The notes beneath the pieces were generated by a model that had not been told where the DNA came from, searched no databases, and saw only the letters and a program-made list of their open reading frames with translations. 64,000 bases of DNA, taken from assembly GCF_900635955.1 (NCBI RefSeq), contig NZ_LR134201.1, positions 62,001-126,000 of the forward strand. Reading direction: 5' to 3'. Both the position numbers and the translations under genes were made by a program. This DNA is from Cedecea lapagei (GTDB lineage: Bacteria > Pseudomonadota > Gammaproteobacteria > Enterobacterales > Enterobacteriaceae). Position 1 is the first letter of the stretch; each line of letters starts with the position of its first letter. This document shows, piece by piece, positions 43,085 through 52,048 of the stretch.

Positions 43085-44671
43085 ATGGCGAAAGAGAAAA
43101 AACGTGGCTTTTTTTCCTGGCTGGGATTTGGCCAGAAAGAGCAGCAGCCGGAAGCAGAAACAGAACAAAAAGTAACAGAAGAACAACCGGTTACTGAGCA
43201 ATCCGCCGCGCAGGATGAGCCTCAGCAGCCTCAGGCTGCGGAGCAGGATAAGCTGGATTCAGTTAGTGAGCACTCACTGGAGGAGTCGGAAAAGTTTGCT
43301 GAGCAGGTCGTCGAGGTTAACGAGCAGCTCGCAGAACAGGCTGAAGAAAAGACGCTTGTCGCCGAGCCGGAAGTGGCCGCCGAGCCCGAGGTTGTGGTTG
43401 AGCCAGAACCTGTTGCGATTATCGAACCAGAGCCTGTTGTCGAACCGGAAGCTGCCGCTGAGCCAAAGGTGGCTGAAGAGCCGGAAGCCATCGAACAACC
43501 GGTGGCCGCCGTCGAGCACGAAACGCTGCCGCTGCCGGAAGAAGTAGTCGAAAGCGCGGAGCAGCCGGACGAATGGCAGGCCGAGCAGGACGAGATCGTC
43601 AACGAAGAGGTTATCGAAGCCGAAGCGCTGTTTGCGCATCAGGCCGCCGTTGAAGACGAGGCTGAAGCGGTCGCTGAAGAAGCCCCTGAAGAGGAAGCCG
43701 TTGAAGAAGCTGCCCCGGTCGCCGCGCAGCAAGAGCAGGAAAAGCCGACTAAAGAAGGCTTCTTTGCTCGCCTGAAGCGCAGCCTGGTGAAAACCAAACA
43801 AAATCTTGGTTCCGGATTTATCAGTCTGTTCCGCGGCAAAAAAATCGATGATGATTTGTTTGAAGAGCTGGAAGAGCAGCTGCTGATTGCCGACGTGGGG
43901 GTGGAAACCACACGTAAAATCATCACCAATCTTACCGAAGGCGCAAGCCGCAAGCAGCTTCGTGACGCGGAAGCACTTTACGGCCTGCTGAAAGAAGAGA
44001 TGAGCGATATCCTCGCCAAAGTGGATGAGCCGCTGAATATTGAAGGCAAAACGCCGTTTGTTATTCTGATGGTTGGCGTGAACGGCGTGGGTAAAACCAC
44101 CACCATTGGCAAGCTGGCGCGTCAGTTCGAGCAGCAGGGCAAATCCGTGATGCTGGCGGCGGGTGATACCTTCCGTGCCGCGGCGGTTGAGCAGCTGCAG
44201 GTCTGGGGCCAGCGCAACAATATTCCGGTTGTGGCCCAGCATACTGGCGCGGACTCCGCCTCGGTGATTTTTGATGCTATTCAGGCGGCTAAAGCGCGTA
44301 ATATCGACGTGTTAATCGCCGATACCGCAGGGCGCCTGCAGAACAAATCGCACCTGATGGAAGAGTTGAAGAAAATTGTCAGGGTAATGAAAAAGCTGGA
44401 CGAGGATGCCCCGCATGAGGTTATGCTCACCCTCGACGCCAGCACCGGTCAGAATGCGATAAGCCAGGCTAAACTGTTCCACGAAGCGGTGGGGCTGACG
44501 GGCATCACCCTGACCAAACTGGATGGTACCGCCAAGGGTGGCGTAATCTTCTCTGTGGCAGACCAGTTCGGCATTCCGATTCGCTACATTGGCGTCGGCG
44601 AACAAATTTCTGATTTACGACCGTTTAATGCGGGCGACTTTATAGAGGCACTTTTTGCCCGAGAGGATTAA
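43085..44671 (+). CDS. ftsY: Signal recognition particle receptor FtsY
   Basis: 528 residues, about 30 more than E. coli FtsY. N-terminal MAKEKKRGFFSWLGFGQ amphipathic membrane anchor, a long acidic A domain (to ~residue 215) rich in Glu-Pro repeats, then the conserved NG GTPase: GVNGVGKTT, DTFRAAA, DTAGRLQN, TKLDGTAKGG. It docks ribosome-SRP complexes at the SecYEG translocon. The extra length is all in the acidic domain, which varies freely between species. First gene of ftsYEX. Confidence 0.98.
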   Translation: MAKEKKRGFFSWLGFGQKEQQPEAETEQKVTEEQPVTEQSAAQDEPQQPQAAEQDKLDSVSEHSLEESEKFAEQVVEVNEQLAEQAEEKTLVAEPEVAAEPEVVVEPEPVAIIEPEPVVEPEAAAEPKVAEEPEAIEQPVAAVEHETLPLPEEVVESAEQPDEWQAEQDEIVNEEVIEAEALFAHQAAVEDEAEAVAEEAPEEEAVEEAAPVAAQQEQEKPTKEGFFARLKRSLVKTKQNLGSGFISLFRGKKIDDDLFEELEEQLLIADVGVETTRKIITNLTEGASRKQLRDAEALYGLLKEEMSDILAKVDEPLNIEGKTPFVILMVGVNGVGKTTTIGKLARQFEQQGKSVMLAAGDTFRAAAVEQLQVWGQRNNIPVVAQHTGADSASVIFDAIQAAKARNIDVLIADTAGRLQNKSHLMEELKKIVRVMKKLDEDAPHEVMLTLDASTGQNAISQAKLFHEAVGLTGITLTKLDGTAKGGVIFSVADQFGIPIRYIGVGEQISDLRPFNAGDFIEALFARED

Positions 44672-44673
44672 CA

Positions 44674-45342
44674 ATGATTCGCTTTGAACACGTCAGTAAA
44701 GCCTATCTCGGTGGGAGACAAGCGTTGCAGGGAGTCACCTTCCATATGCAACCGGGCGAGATGGCCTTTCTGACCGGCCATTCTGGCGCAGGGAAGAGTA
44801 CTCTGCTCAAGCTTATCTGCGGTATCGAACGGCCAAGCGCCGGGAAGATTTTTTTCAGCGGCCACGATATCAGCCGCCTGAAGAGCCGTGAAGTGCCGTT
44901 CCTGCGTCGCCAGATTGGCATGATCTTCCAAGATCACCATCTGCTGATGGACAGAACCGTGTACGACAACGTGGCGATCCCGCTGATCATCGCGGGCGCC
45001 AGCGGCGAGGATATTCGCCGCCGCGTGTCTGCGGCACTGGATAAAGTCGGGCTGCTGGACAAAGCGAAGAACTTTCCTATTCAACTCTCAGGCGGTGAGC
45101 AGCAGCGCGTGGGCATCGCTCGCGCCGTGGTGAACAAACCTGCTGTGCTGCTGGCGGATGAACCGACCGGTAACCTTGATGATGCGCTGTCGGAAGGCAT
45201 TCTGCGCCTGTTTGAAGAGTTTAACCGCGTGGGCGTGACGGTCCTGATGGCCACCCACGACATGGGGCTTATCTCGCGCCGTAACTATCGTATGTTAACG
45301 CTCAGCGACGGCCATTTGCATGGAGGCCTGGCAGGTGAATAA
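44674..45342 (+). CDS. ftsE: Cell division ABC protein FtsE
   Basis: 222 residues. ABC ATPase with Walker A GHSGAGKST, signature LSGGEQQRVGIARA and Walker B VLLADEPTGNLD. With FtsX it activates periplasmic amidase regulation (EnvC) at the septum. It starts 2 bases after the ftsY stop and overlaps ftsX by 8 bases. Confidence 0.98.
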   Translation: MIRFEHVSKAYLGGRQALQGVTFHMQPGEMAFLTGHSGAGKSTLLKLICGIERPSAGKIFFSGHDISRLKSREVPFLRRQIGMIFQDHHLLMDRTVYDNVAIPLIIAGASGEDIRRRVSAALDKVGLLDKAKNFPIQLSGGEQQRVGIARAVVNKPAVLLADEPTGNLDDALSEGILRLFEEFNRVGVTVLMATHDMGLISRRNYRMLTLSDGHLHGGLAGE

Positions 45343-46390
45343 ACACAGTGCGCTCAACCATATCAAGCGCTTCAGCAACAAGATGGACAAGATTAACCAG
45401 CTGAAAAAGCTGGGCGATCTTGGCCGCTCGGTGAAAAAGCGCGGCAAAGGACCTCAGTCCAAAAGCAAATCCCTTAAAGGCGGGGTGAATGAGCAGTTCC
45501 GCTACGCCTGGGAAGGCGCGCTGCAGGATCTGAAGAGCAAGCCGCTGGCGACTTTCCTGACGGTGATGGTGATCGCCATTTCCCTGACGCTGCCGAGCGT
45601 CTGCTATATGGTTTATAAGAACGTGAACCAGGCCGCGACCCAGTATTACCCGTCGCCGCAAATTACCGTTTATCTCGATAAGGCGCTGGACGACAACGCC
45701 GCCCAGCAGGTCGTGGGCGCTATTCAGGCCGAAGAGGGCGTGGATAAAGTCAACTACCTTTCCCGTGAGGAAGCGCTGGGCGAGTTCCGTAACTGGTCGG
45801 GCTTTGGCGGCGCGCTGGATATGCTGGAAGAGAACCCGCTGCCGGCGGTTGCGGTGGTTAACCCTAAGCTGGACTTCCAGAGCACGGATCATCTTAATAC
45901 GCTGCGCGACCGCGTGGCGAAGATTCACGGCGTCGATGAAGTGCGTATGGATGACAGCTGGTTTGCCCGTCTCGCGGCGCTGACCGGACTCGTCGGGCGC
46001 GTGGCGGCGATGATCGGCATTTTGATGGTGGCGGCGGTGTTCCTGGTGATTGGTAACTCGGTGCGCCTGAGCATCTTTGCCCGCCGCGATACCATTAACG
46101 TGCAGAAACTGATCGGCGCTACCGATGGCTTTATTCTGCGTCCGTTCCTTTATGGCGGGGCGTTGCTTGGCTTCAGCGGGGCGTTTCTTTCGCTGATCCT
46201 GTCCGAGATTCTGGTGATGCGCCTCTCTTCGGCGGTGACGGAAGTGGCGCAGGTTTTCGGCACGAAGTTCGATATCAGCGGCCTGGGCTTTGACGAGTGC
46301 CTGCTGCTGCTGCTGGTCTCGTCGATGATTGGCTGGCTGGCAGCCTGGCTTGCCACTGTTCAACATTTACGCCGCTTTACGCCGGAGTAA
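45335..46390 (+). CDS. ftsX: Cell division protein FtsX
   Basis: 351 residues; E. coli FtsX has 352. Cytoplasmic N-terminus, first membrane segment (FLTVMVIAISLTLPSVCYMVY), a large periplasmic loop that binds EnvC, then three membrane segments. I chose the GTG at 45335 (VNKHSALNHIKRF), which matches the E. coli start MNKRDAINHIRQF and has GGAGG 8 bases upstream, over an ATG 15 bases earlier. Confidence 0.96.
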   Translation: MNKHSALNHIKRFSNKMDKINQLKKLGDLGRSVKKRGKGPQSKSKSLKGGVNEQFRYAWEGALQDLKSKPLATFLTVMVIAISLTLPSVCYMVYKNVNQAATQYYPSPQITVYLDKALDDNAAQQVVGAIQAEEGVDKVNYLSREEALGEFRNWSGFGGALDMLEENPLPAVAVVNPKLDFQSTDHLNTLRDRVAKIHGVDEVRMDDSWFARLAALTGLVGRVAAMIGILMVAAVFLVIGNSVRLSIFARRDTINVQKLIGATDGFILRPFLYGGALLGFSGAFLSLILSEILVMRLSSAVTEVAQVFGTKFDISGLGFDECLLLLLVSSMIGWLAAWLATVQHLRRFTPE

Positions 46391-46520
46391 AAAGTTTTTG
46401 ATATACTCATTCCCTGCTACGATAACGTCGTCGGCAGGGAATGCGTTCTACACCGCTGTGCCCCTGCTATGCTGCAATAACCGTCACACTTTGTGTGTAA
46501 TCTATTCACAGCTTTACATT

Positions 46521-46547
46521 GAACTTGTGGATAACATCACTGTCTGA
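46521..46547 (+). promoter_or_regulatory. Sigma-E promoter (P3) of rpoH, overlapping a DnaA box
   Basis: GAACTT (46521-46526), a spacer of exactly 16 bases, TCTGA (46543-46547): the sigma-E consensus. It corresponds to P3 of E. coli rpoH, active at extreme temperature. TTGTGGATAA at 46525-46534 is a perfect DnaA box (TTATCCACA on the other strand) overlapping the -35; DnaA is known to bind this region in E. coli. Confidence 0.88.
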
Positions 46548-46647
46548 GAGTACAGTGATAAGTACGGTTTGGCCCCTGACGTGTTGTCGGCGTGCCATCA
46601 GCCAGTCCAATGGCAGCCTGTACGTAAGTCTCTAAGAGAGGGTTTGA

Positions 46648-47502
46648 ATGACCAAAGAAATGCAAAATTTAGCTTTAGCCCCTGTTGGTAACCTGGAGTC
46701 GTATATCCGGGCTGCGAACGCCTGGCCGATGTTAACGGCTGAGGAAGAGAAGGAGCTGGCTGAAAAGCTGCATTACCAGGGTAGTCTGGAAGCAGCGAAA
46801 AAGCTGATCCTGTCTCACCTGCGCTTTGTTGTTCATGTTGCGCGTAACTATTCCGGTTACGGCCTGCCGCAGGCAGACCTTATTCAGGAAGGCAACATTG
46901 GCCTGATGAAAGCAGTACGCCGTTTTAACCCGGAAGTGGGCGTTCGCCTGGTCTCCTTTGCGGTGCACTGGATCAAGGCCGAGATTCATGAATACGTGCT
47001 GCGTAACTGGCGTATCGTGAAGGTCGCGACCACCAAAGCACAGCGTAAGCTGTTCTTTAACCTGCGTAAAACCAAGCAGCGTCTGGGCTGGTTTAACCAG
47101 GATGAAGTCGAAATGGTGGCCAACGAGCTTGGCGTGTCCAGCAAAGACGTGCTTGAGATGGAATCACGCATGGCGGCGCAGGATATGACCTTCGACATGT
47201 CGAACGACGATGATTCCGACGGTCAGCCAATGGCGCCGGTGCTGTTCCTGCAGGATAAGTCCTCTAATTTTGCCGACGGCATTGAGGACGACAACTGGGA
47301 ATCTCACGCCGCAGACAAACTGAGCGATGCGATGCAGGGTCTGGACGAGCGTAGCCAGCAGATTATCCGCGCACGCTGGTTAGATGAAGACAACAAGAGC
47401 ACGCTGCAGGAACTTGCAGACCGCTATGGCGTTTCCGCCGAACGCGTTCGTCAGCTTGAAAAGAACGCGATGAAAAAACTGCGTGCCGCTATCGAAGCCT
47501 AA
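46648..47502 (+). CDS. rpoH: RNA polymerase heat-shock sigma factor (sigma-32)
   Basis: 284 residues, same length as E. coli RpoH. Region 2 (DLIQEGNIGLMKAVRRFNPEVGVRLVSFAVHWIKAEIHEYVLRN), the RpoH box (QRKLFFNLRKTKQRLGW) and region 4.2 (LQELADRYGVSAERVRQLEKNAMKKLR). Directs transcription of heat-shock genes, including prlC in this window. The 257 bases upstream hold the sigma-E promoter. RpoH translation is normally limited by mRNA secondary structure around the start. Confidence 0.99.
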   Translation: MTKEMQNLALAPVGNLESYIRAANAWPMLTAEEEKELAEKLHYQGSLEAAKKLILSHLRFVVHVARNYSGYGLPQADLIQEGNIGLMKAVRRFNPEVGVRLVSFAVHWIKAEIHEYVLRNWRIVKVATTKAQRKLFFNLRKTKQRLGWFNQDEVEMVANELGVSSKDVLEMESRMAAQDMTFDMSNDDDSDGQPMAPVLFLQDKSSNFADGIEDDNWESHAADKLSDAMQGLDERSQQIIRARWLDEDNKSTLQELADRYGVSAERVRQLEKNAMKKLRAAIEA

Positions 47503-47527
47503 CGCCGATACCGTACCACGCTCCAAG

Positions 47528-47558
47528 AACGCCCCACTTTATGCTGGGGCGTTTTGCT
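47528..47558 (+). terminator. Rho-independent terminator of rpoH
   Basis: 9-bp stem AACGCCCCA / TGGGGCGTT with an 8-base loop, followed by TTGCTTTTT. The stop codon of the convergent MocR gene lies within its loop. Confidence 0.88.
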
Positions 47559-49029
47559 TTTTAGCCTCCGGCATACACTCCAGCAGTACCGCAAACGCCG
47601 CCTCCATTTCGCTCTCCGGCAGGCTGGCAAACCCCATCAATAAGCCTTTCTTACGCTGCCCGGTGAGGTAGTAACGCGACAGCGGCCGCACCAGGATATT
47701 ACGGGCGTTGGCACGCTGCGCAATCGCCACATCATCGGTTTCATCCGGCAGGTTCAAAATCAGATGCAGCCCGGCGTTGTCGCTGAAGTCGGACAGCGCC
47801 TGCGGGCCGCAGTAGCGGGCGATAAGCTCGGTCAGGAAAGCGCGACGGCGGCCGTACAGCAGGCGCATGCGGCGAATATGGGCCGAATAGTGCCCGGCGG
47901 TAATAAACTCCGCCAGCGCCTGCTGGATAAGCGAATGGCCGCCTCGATACAGCTCCGCATGGGCGGTTTTCAAATCATTGACCAGCGGGCGCGGTAGCAC
48001 CACGTAGCCGAGTCTCAGCCCTGGATAAAGCGTTTTGCTGAAGGTGCCGATGTACACCACCGGCGCCTCGGCCACCAGCCCCTGCAAAGCGGGGATTGGC
48101 TGGCCTGAAAAGCGAAATTCGCTGTCGTAATCATCTTCAATAATCCAGCTTCCGTGCTGGCGGGCAAGCGCCAGCAGACGCTGGCGGCGCTCCAGGCTCA
48201 TCACCGCGCCCAGCGGGTACTGGTGAGAAGGCGTGACGAAGATTAAGCGTGGTGCCTCAGCGATTGCCTCCGGCGGGCAGAGGCCGTTGGCGTCGACGGC
48301 CAGCGGCGTGATCCGCACGTCATTCATCGTCAGGACGTGGCGAATGCCCCAGTAAGAAGGCTCCTCGATCCACGCCAGATCGCCCCTGTCGCACAGCATC
48401 CGGGTCACCAGATCGATAGCCTGGTGGATCCCTTCGGTGATCAGGATTTGGTCGACCTGGCAGTTTACGCCGCGTGAAACCCGCAGATAGTCGACCAGCG
48501 CATGCTGAAGCTCCGGCGTGCCGCCGTTGCAGCTATAGCTGAGGCGCTCCGGCTTAGGACGGCGGCTGATGCGCGCCTGGATTTTGCTGAACAACGGATG
48601 AGGGAAGGCGTTCACGTCCGGGACGCCGGGAATAAAGGCTCCCCACTGGCGCGGGCTGGCGCTGACCTGAGAAAGAAGATGCTGACCACGGCGGGAAATC
48701 GAAACCTCCGGGACAGGGTCTGCGCCGCTTTCGCCAATAGTGCTCGCCGAGGTGAAGCGATCCGGCAGCGTTTTTTCAACAAATGTTCCGCTGCCCTGGC
48801 GAGAGGCAACGTAGCCCTCGGTCATCAGTTGTTCATAAACTGTTAAAACCGTGTTGCGTGAAATGTTAAGTTCGCTGGCTAAGTCACGAGAGGCGGGCAG
48901 GCGGCCGTGCGGCGGCAGTGAACCATCCAGAATTGAGCGCCGTAGCGCGTTGTAAAGGCGCTTATGCAGCAGGATATCGCTCTCTTCCTGCAGCCTGACC
49001 AGAATCAAATCACCCACTAAATCTCGCAA
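47539..49029 (-). CDS. MocR-family regulator (GabR/PdxR-like)
   Basis: 496 residues: GntR winged helix (LPPHGRLPASRDLASELNISRNTVLTVYEQLMTEGYVASRQGSGTF), linker, then an aminotransferase-like domain with TPSHQYPLGAVMSL, IIEDDYDSEFRFSG and the PLP Lys in GTFSKTLYPGLRLGY. The apparent start is TTG at 49029 with GAGGG upstream; a GTG at 49017 is an alternative. It is divergent from a GABA-type aminotransferase gene, the same arrangement as gabR-gabT in Bacillus, so it probably controls that gene. Third MocR gene in the window. Confidence 0.86.
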   Translation of the reverse strand: MRDLVGDLILVRLQEESDILLHKRLYNALRRSILDGSLPPHGRLPASRDLASELNISRNTVLTVYEQLMTEGYVASRQGSGTFVEKTLPDRFTSASTIGESGADPVPEVSISRRGQHLLSQVSASPRQWGAFIPGVPDVNAFPHPLFSKIQARISRRPKPERLSYSCNGGTPELQHALVDYLRVSRGVNCQVDQILITEGIHQAIDLVTRMLCDRGDLAWIEEPSYWGIRHVLTMNDVRITPLAVDANGLCPPEAIAEAPRLIFVTPSHQYPLGAVMSLERRQRLLALARQHGSWIIEDDYDSEFRFSGQPIPALQGLVAEAPVVYIGTFSKTLYPGLRLGYVVLPRPLVNDLKTAHAELYRGGHSLIQQALAEFITAGHYSAHIRRMRLLYGRRRAFLTELIARYCGPQALSDFSDNAGLHLILNLPDETDDVAIAQRANARNILVRPLSRYYLTGQRKKGLLMGFASLPESEMEAAFAVLLECMPEAKKQNAPA

Positions 49030-49051
49030 TTGGATCCCTCAGATAATCTGA

Positions 49052-49076
49052 ATTGGTACTCGATTATAGAGCCAAT
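49052..49076. promoter_or_regulatory. Candidate operator between MocR and aminotransferase genes
   Basis: Imperfect dyad ATTGGNNCT ... AGNNCCAAT (49052-49076) in the 118-base divergent control region. A further ATTGG-containing stretch lies at 49029-49033. Possible binding site of the MocR protein; pattern only. Confidence 0.35.
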
Positions 49077-49147
49077 ACCTGTGTAAATAAACGACATTGT
49101 TTCTGATTTGTTGCGATAAAGTGACTGACATAACAGGAGAGACCAAG

Positions 49148-50413
49148 GTGAAAAGTGCAGAGCTGAATCAGCGTCGTTTACAGGCCACGCCTCGCGGCGT
49201 GGGCGTTATGTGTAGCTACTTTGCAGAGAAGGCTGAGAACGCCACCCTGTGGGATGTGGAGGGCAACGAAGTTATCGATTTTGCCGCCGGGATTGCGGTG
49301 CTGAACACCGGCCATCGCCATCCGAAGGTAATTGCCGCGGTAGAAAAACAGCTGCAGGCCTTTACCCATACCGCCTATCAGATTGTCCCCTATGAAAGCT
49401 ACGTTTCGCTGGCAGAGCGCATCAACGAGCTGGCGCCCATCGATGGCCCGGCTAAGACGGCGTTCTTTACTACGGGTGCAGAAGCCGTTGAGAATGCTGT
49501 AAAAATTGCTCGTGCCTACACCAAACGTCCTGGCCTGATCACCTTCGGCGGTGGTTTCCATGGCCGTACCTTTATGACCATGGCGCTGACCGGCAAAGTG
49601 GCGCCTTACAAAATCGGTTTCGGCCCCTTCCCGGGCTCCGTTTACCACGCGGTTTACCCGAATGCCGCGCACGGCGTCACCACTGAAGATGCGTTGAAAA
49701 GCCTGGAGCGTATCTTTAAAGCGGATATCGCTGCCGATCAGGTTGCGGCCATCGTGCTGGAGCCGATTCAGGGCGAAGGCGGCTTTAACGTTGCGCCACC
49801 TGAATTTATGCAGGCGCTGCGCCAGCTGTGCGACACCCACGGCATTCTGCTGATTGCCGATGAAGTGCAGACCGGCTTCGCACGCACCGGCAAGCTGTTC
49901 GCCATGGAGTATTACGACGTTAAAGCCGACCTGATGACGATGGCGAAAAGCCTGGCCGGTGGTTTCCCGCTCTCCGGCGTTGTCGGCCGCGCTGAAGTGA
50001 TGGATGCGCCTGCGCCCGGTGGCCTGGGCGGTACTTATGCGGGCAACCCGCTGGCGGTTGCTGCGGCTCATGCGGTGCTGGATGTTATTAAAGAAGAGCA
50101 GCTGTGCAAGCGCGCAACCCAGCTTGGCGAACATCTGAAAGAGGTGCTGAACCAGGCTCGTCACAGCTGCCCGGCCATTGTGGACGTGCGCGGGCAAGGT
50201 TCGATGGTGGCGGTGGAGTTTAACGATCCGCAGACCGGGAAGCCTTCACCGGAATTCACCCGAGAAGTTCAGCTAAAGGCTCAGGAGCAGGGGCTTTTGC
50301 TGCTTAGCTGCGGCGTTTACGGCAACGTTATTCGCTTCCTGTACCCGCTGACTATCCCCGATGCTCAGTTCACCAAAGCGCTGGCTATCCTGTCCCAGGT
50401 GCTTAAGAGCTGA
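49148..50413 (+). CDS. puuE: 4-aminobutyrate transaminase (PuuE-like)
   Basis: 421 residues, the exact length of E. coli PuuE, and closer to PuuE than to GabT at the N-terminus (LNQRRLQATPRGVGVMCSYFAE) and in TAYQIVPYESYVSLAERIN. Class III PLP aminotransferase: PLP lysine in TMAKSLAGGFPLSG, IADEVQTGFARTG and EPIQGEGGFNV. It converts GABA and 2-oxoglutarate to succinate semialdehyde and glutamate. GTG start with AGGAGA upstream. No other puu gene is near, so it has been recruited to a MocR-permease cassette; the amino donor could be another omega-amino acid. Confidence 0.88.
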   Translation: MKSAELNQRRLQATPRGVGVMCSYFAEKAENATLWDVEGNEVIDFAAGIAVLNTGHRHPKVIAAVEKQLQAFTHTAYQIVPYESYVSLAERINELAPIDGPAKTAFFTTGAEAVENAVKIARAYTKRPGLITFGGGFHGRTFMTMALTGKVAPYKIGFGPFPGSVYHAVYPNAAHGVTTEDALKSLERIFKADIAADQVAAIVLEPIQGEGGFNVAPPEFMQALRQLCDTHGILLIADEVQTGFARTGKLFAMEYYDVKADLMTMAKSLAGGFPLSGVVGRAEVMDAPAPGGLGGTYAGNPLAVAAAHAVLDVIKEEQLCKRATQLGEHLKEVLNQARHSCPAIVDVRGQGSMVAVEFNDPQTGKPSPEFTREVQLKAQEQGLLLLSCGVYGNVIRFLYPLTIPDAQFTKALAILSQVLKS

Positions 50414-50545
50414 AGTCCCGTAGTGTGAGGCGGCAGGGAGGCCGCTCATAACACAAGGTTTTGTTGCCCAGCGTGAAGTGGTTTATCACCCTGATATCCC
50501 CTGTTTTCCGGCGTTCATTGCCGCCGGAGTAATACGGAAAATATT

Positions 50546-51790
50546 ATGTCTGAAAACTCCACCTTTTCTCCCGCCATCGCGCGTGGGGAGCGAACGGCTG
50601 TTCCCGGTAAATCCCTGAGCTTTGTTGAAGGCGTGTCGATGATCGTCGGCACTAACATTGGCGCAGGCGTGCTTTCCATCGCCTATGCGTCGAGCAAAGC
50701 GGGCTTCTGGCCGCTGCTTTTCTGGCTGGTGCTCGTGGGCAGCCTGACCACCGTGACAATGCTTTATGTCGCTGAATCCACCTTACGCACCCGGCAGCAT
50801 TTGCAGCTCAGCGGGCTGTCGCTGCGCTACGTCGGGCGCTTTGGTGCGCTGATGATGTTCCTCTCTGTTTGCGTGAACAGCGTGGGCGCGCTGACCGCCT
50901 ATATGACCGGCAGCGGCAAACTGCTGCACTCTTTGTTTGGTCTCTCCCCGGCGCTGGGCAGCGTGCTGTTTTTCATTCCGGCAGCGGGCGTGCTGTACAT
51001 GGGCCTGAAGGCCATCGGACGCGGGGAAAAGTTTATCAGCATCGGCATGGTGGTGATGATCGCGGTGCTGGTTATCGCCACTCTGCTAAAAGAGACGACC
51101 AGCGTGGGCTACCTGCTGGAAGGTAACTGGCTTTATATGGTGCCGGTGTTCAACGTGGTGGTCTTCTGCTTCTCGGCACAGTACATCGTGCCGGAGATGG
51201 CGCGAGGTTTTGCCGACAAACCCGAAAAACTGCCCAAGGCGATTATTGTTGGCATGGTGGTGACCTTCTCGCTACTGGCGCTGGTGCCGATGTCGGTGAT
51301 CATGCTGAACGGCCTGGACGATATCTCTGAGGTGGCGACTATTTCATGGGGGAAAGCACTGGGAGAGTGGGCTTTCTTCTCGGCCAACCTGTTTGCGCTC
51401 TGCGCCATGCTGACGTCTTACTGGGGGCTGGGCGGTAGCTTCCTGACCAATATCTTTGACCGCTTCCGTCTTGGCAGCGATGAGCTCCCCCTGAAACGTT
51501 TCCTGGTGCTGCTGGTGGTGGCGATCCCACCGTTTGTCCTGGCCTACAGCGGGCTGGTCTCTTTTGTGAATGCGCTCTATTTTGCCGGCGTGTTCAGCGG
51601 CGTGATTTTGTCGATTATGCCGATTCTGATGATCAAAGGCGCGCGCCGTAGCGGCGACGCCACTCCGGGCTGGACCTGTCCGGCGTTTATGACCCATCCG
51701 CTGATTCAGATCTTTATTGTGTTGCTTTACCTCTGCAGCGCCGTTTATGCGGTTGCTTCCGCTCTGGGATACCTGCCTGCGGGCTGGTGA
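50546..51790 (+). CDS. Amino-acid permease (HAAAP/aromatic type)
   Basis: 414 residues with about 11 membrane segments; length and opening segment (FVEGVSMIVGTNIGAGVLSIAYASSKAGFWP) resemble the hydroxy/aromatic amino-acid permease family (Mtr, TyrP, SdaC relatives). The substrate cannot be read from sequence. It lies 132 bases after the PuuE-like gene in the same direction, so it may import the amine or amino acid that the aminotransferase uses. Confidence 0.8.
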   Translation: MSENSTFSPAIARGERTAVPGKSLSFVEGVSMIVGTNIGAGVLSIAYASSKAGFWPLLFWLVLVGSLTTVTMLYVAESTLRTRQHLQLSGLSLRYVGRFGALMMFLSVCVNSVGALTAYMTGSGKLLHSLFGLSPALGSVLFFIPAAGVLYMGLKAIGRGEKFISIGMVVMIAVLVIATLLKETTSVGYLLEGNWLYMVPVFNVVVFCFSAQYIVPEMARGFADKPEKLPKAIIVGMVVTFSLLALVPMSVIMLNGLDDISEVATISWGKALGEWAFFSANLFALCAMLTSYWGLGGSFLTNIFDRFRLGSDELPLKRFLVLLVVAIPPFVLAYSGLVSFVNALYFAGVFSGVILSIMPILMIKGARRSGDATPGWTCPAFMTHPLIQIFIVLLYLCSAVYAVASALGYLPAGW

Positions 51791-51808
51791 TTTCAACGCT
51801 TGCTCCCC

Positions 51809-51844
51809 CCGCGCATGGAGGCATTCCGGCGCGGTTATTTTTTT
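51809..51844 (+). terminator. Rho-independent terminator of the permease gene
   Basis: Stem CCGCGC / GCGCGG extended by an inner GGA/TCC pair, followed by TTATTTTTTT, 18 bases after the stop codon. Confidence 0.75.
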
Positions 51845-52048
51845 GTCATATTCCCGTTATCTATCCTTCAAATATGTCTTTCCAAATTATCGCAAATGAC
51901 GCTATGTTTAGCATAGTGTGCTGCCGTAGCGCCGGCTGCTGCCCTTAAGTTAGCTATCATATGCTTTTCTTATACCTACAAACAGAATAATGCGCCAACA
52001 AACAACAACACAACAAATTCAATAACCATAACAATGGGGACTCTCAGG

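Noticed and set aside
43231..43602. Ser/Gly-rich repetitive frame on the minus strand inside ftsY
   Set aside because: It is the complement of the Glu-Pro-rich acidic domain of FtsY; the repeat pattern comes from that domain's codons.
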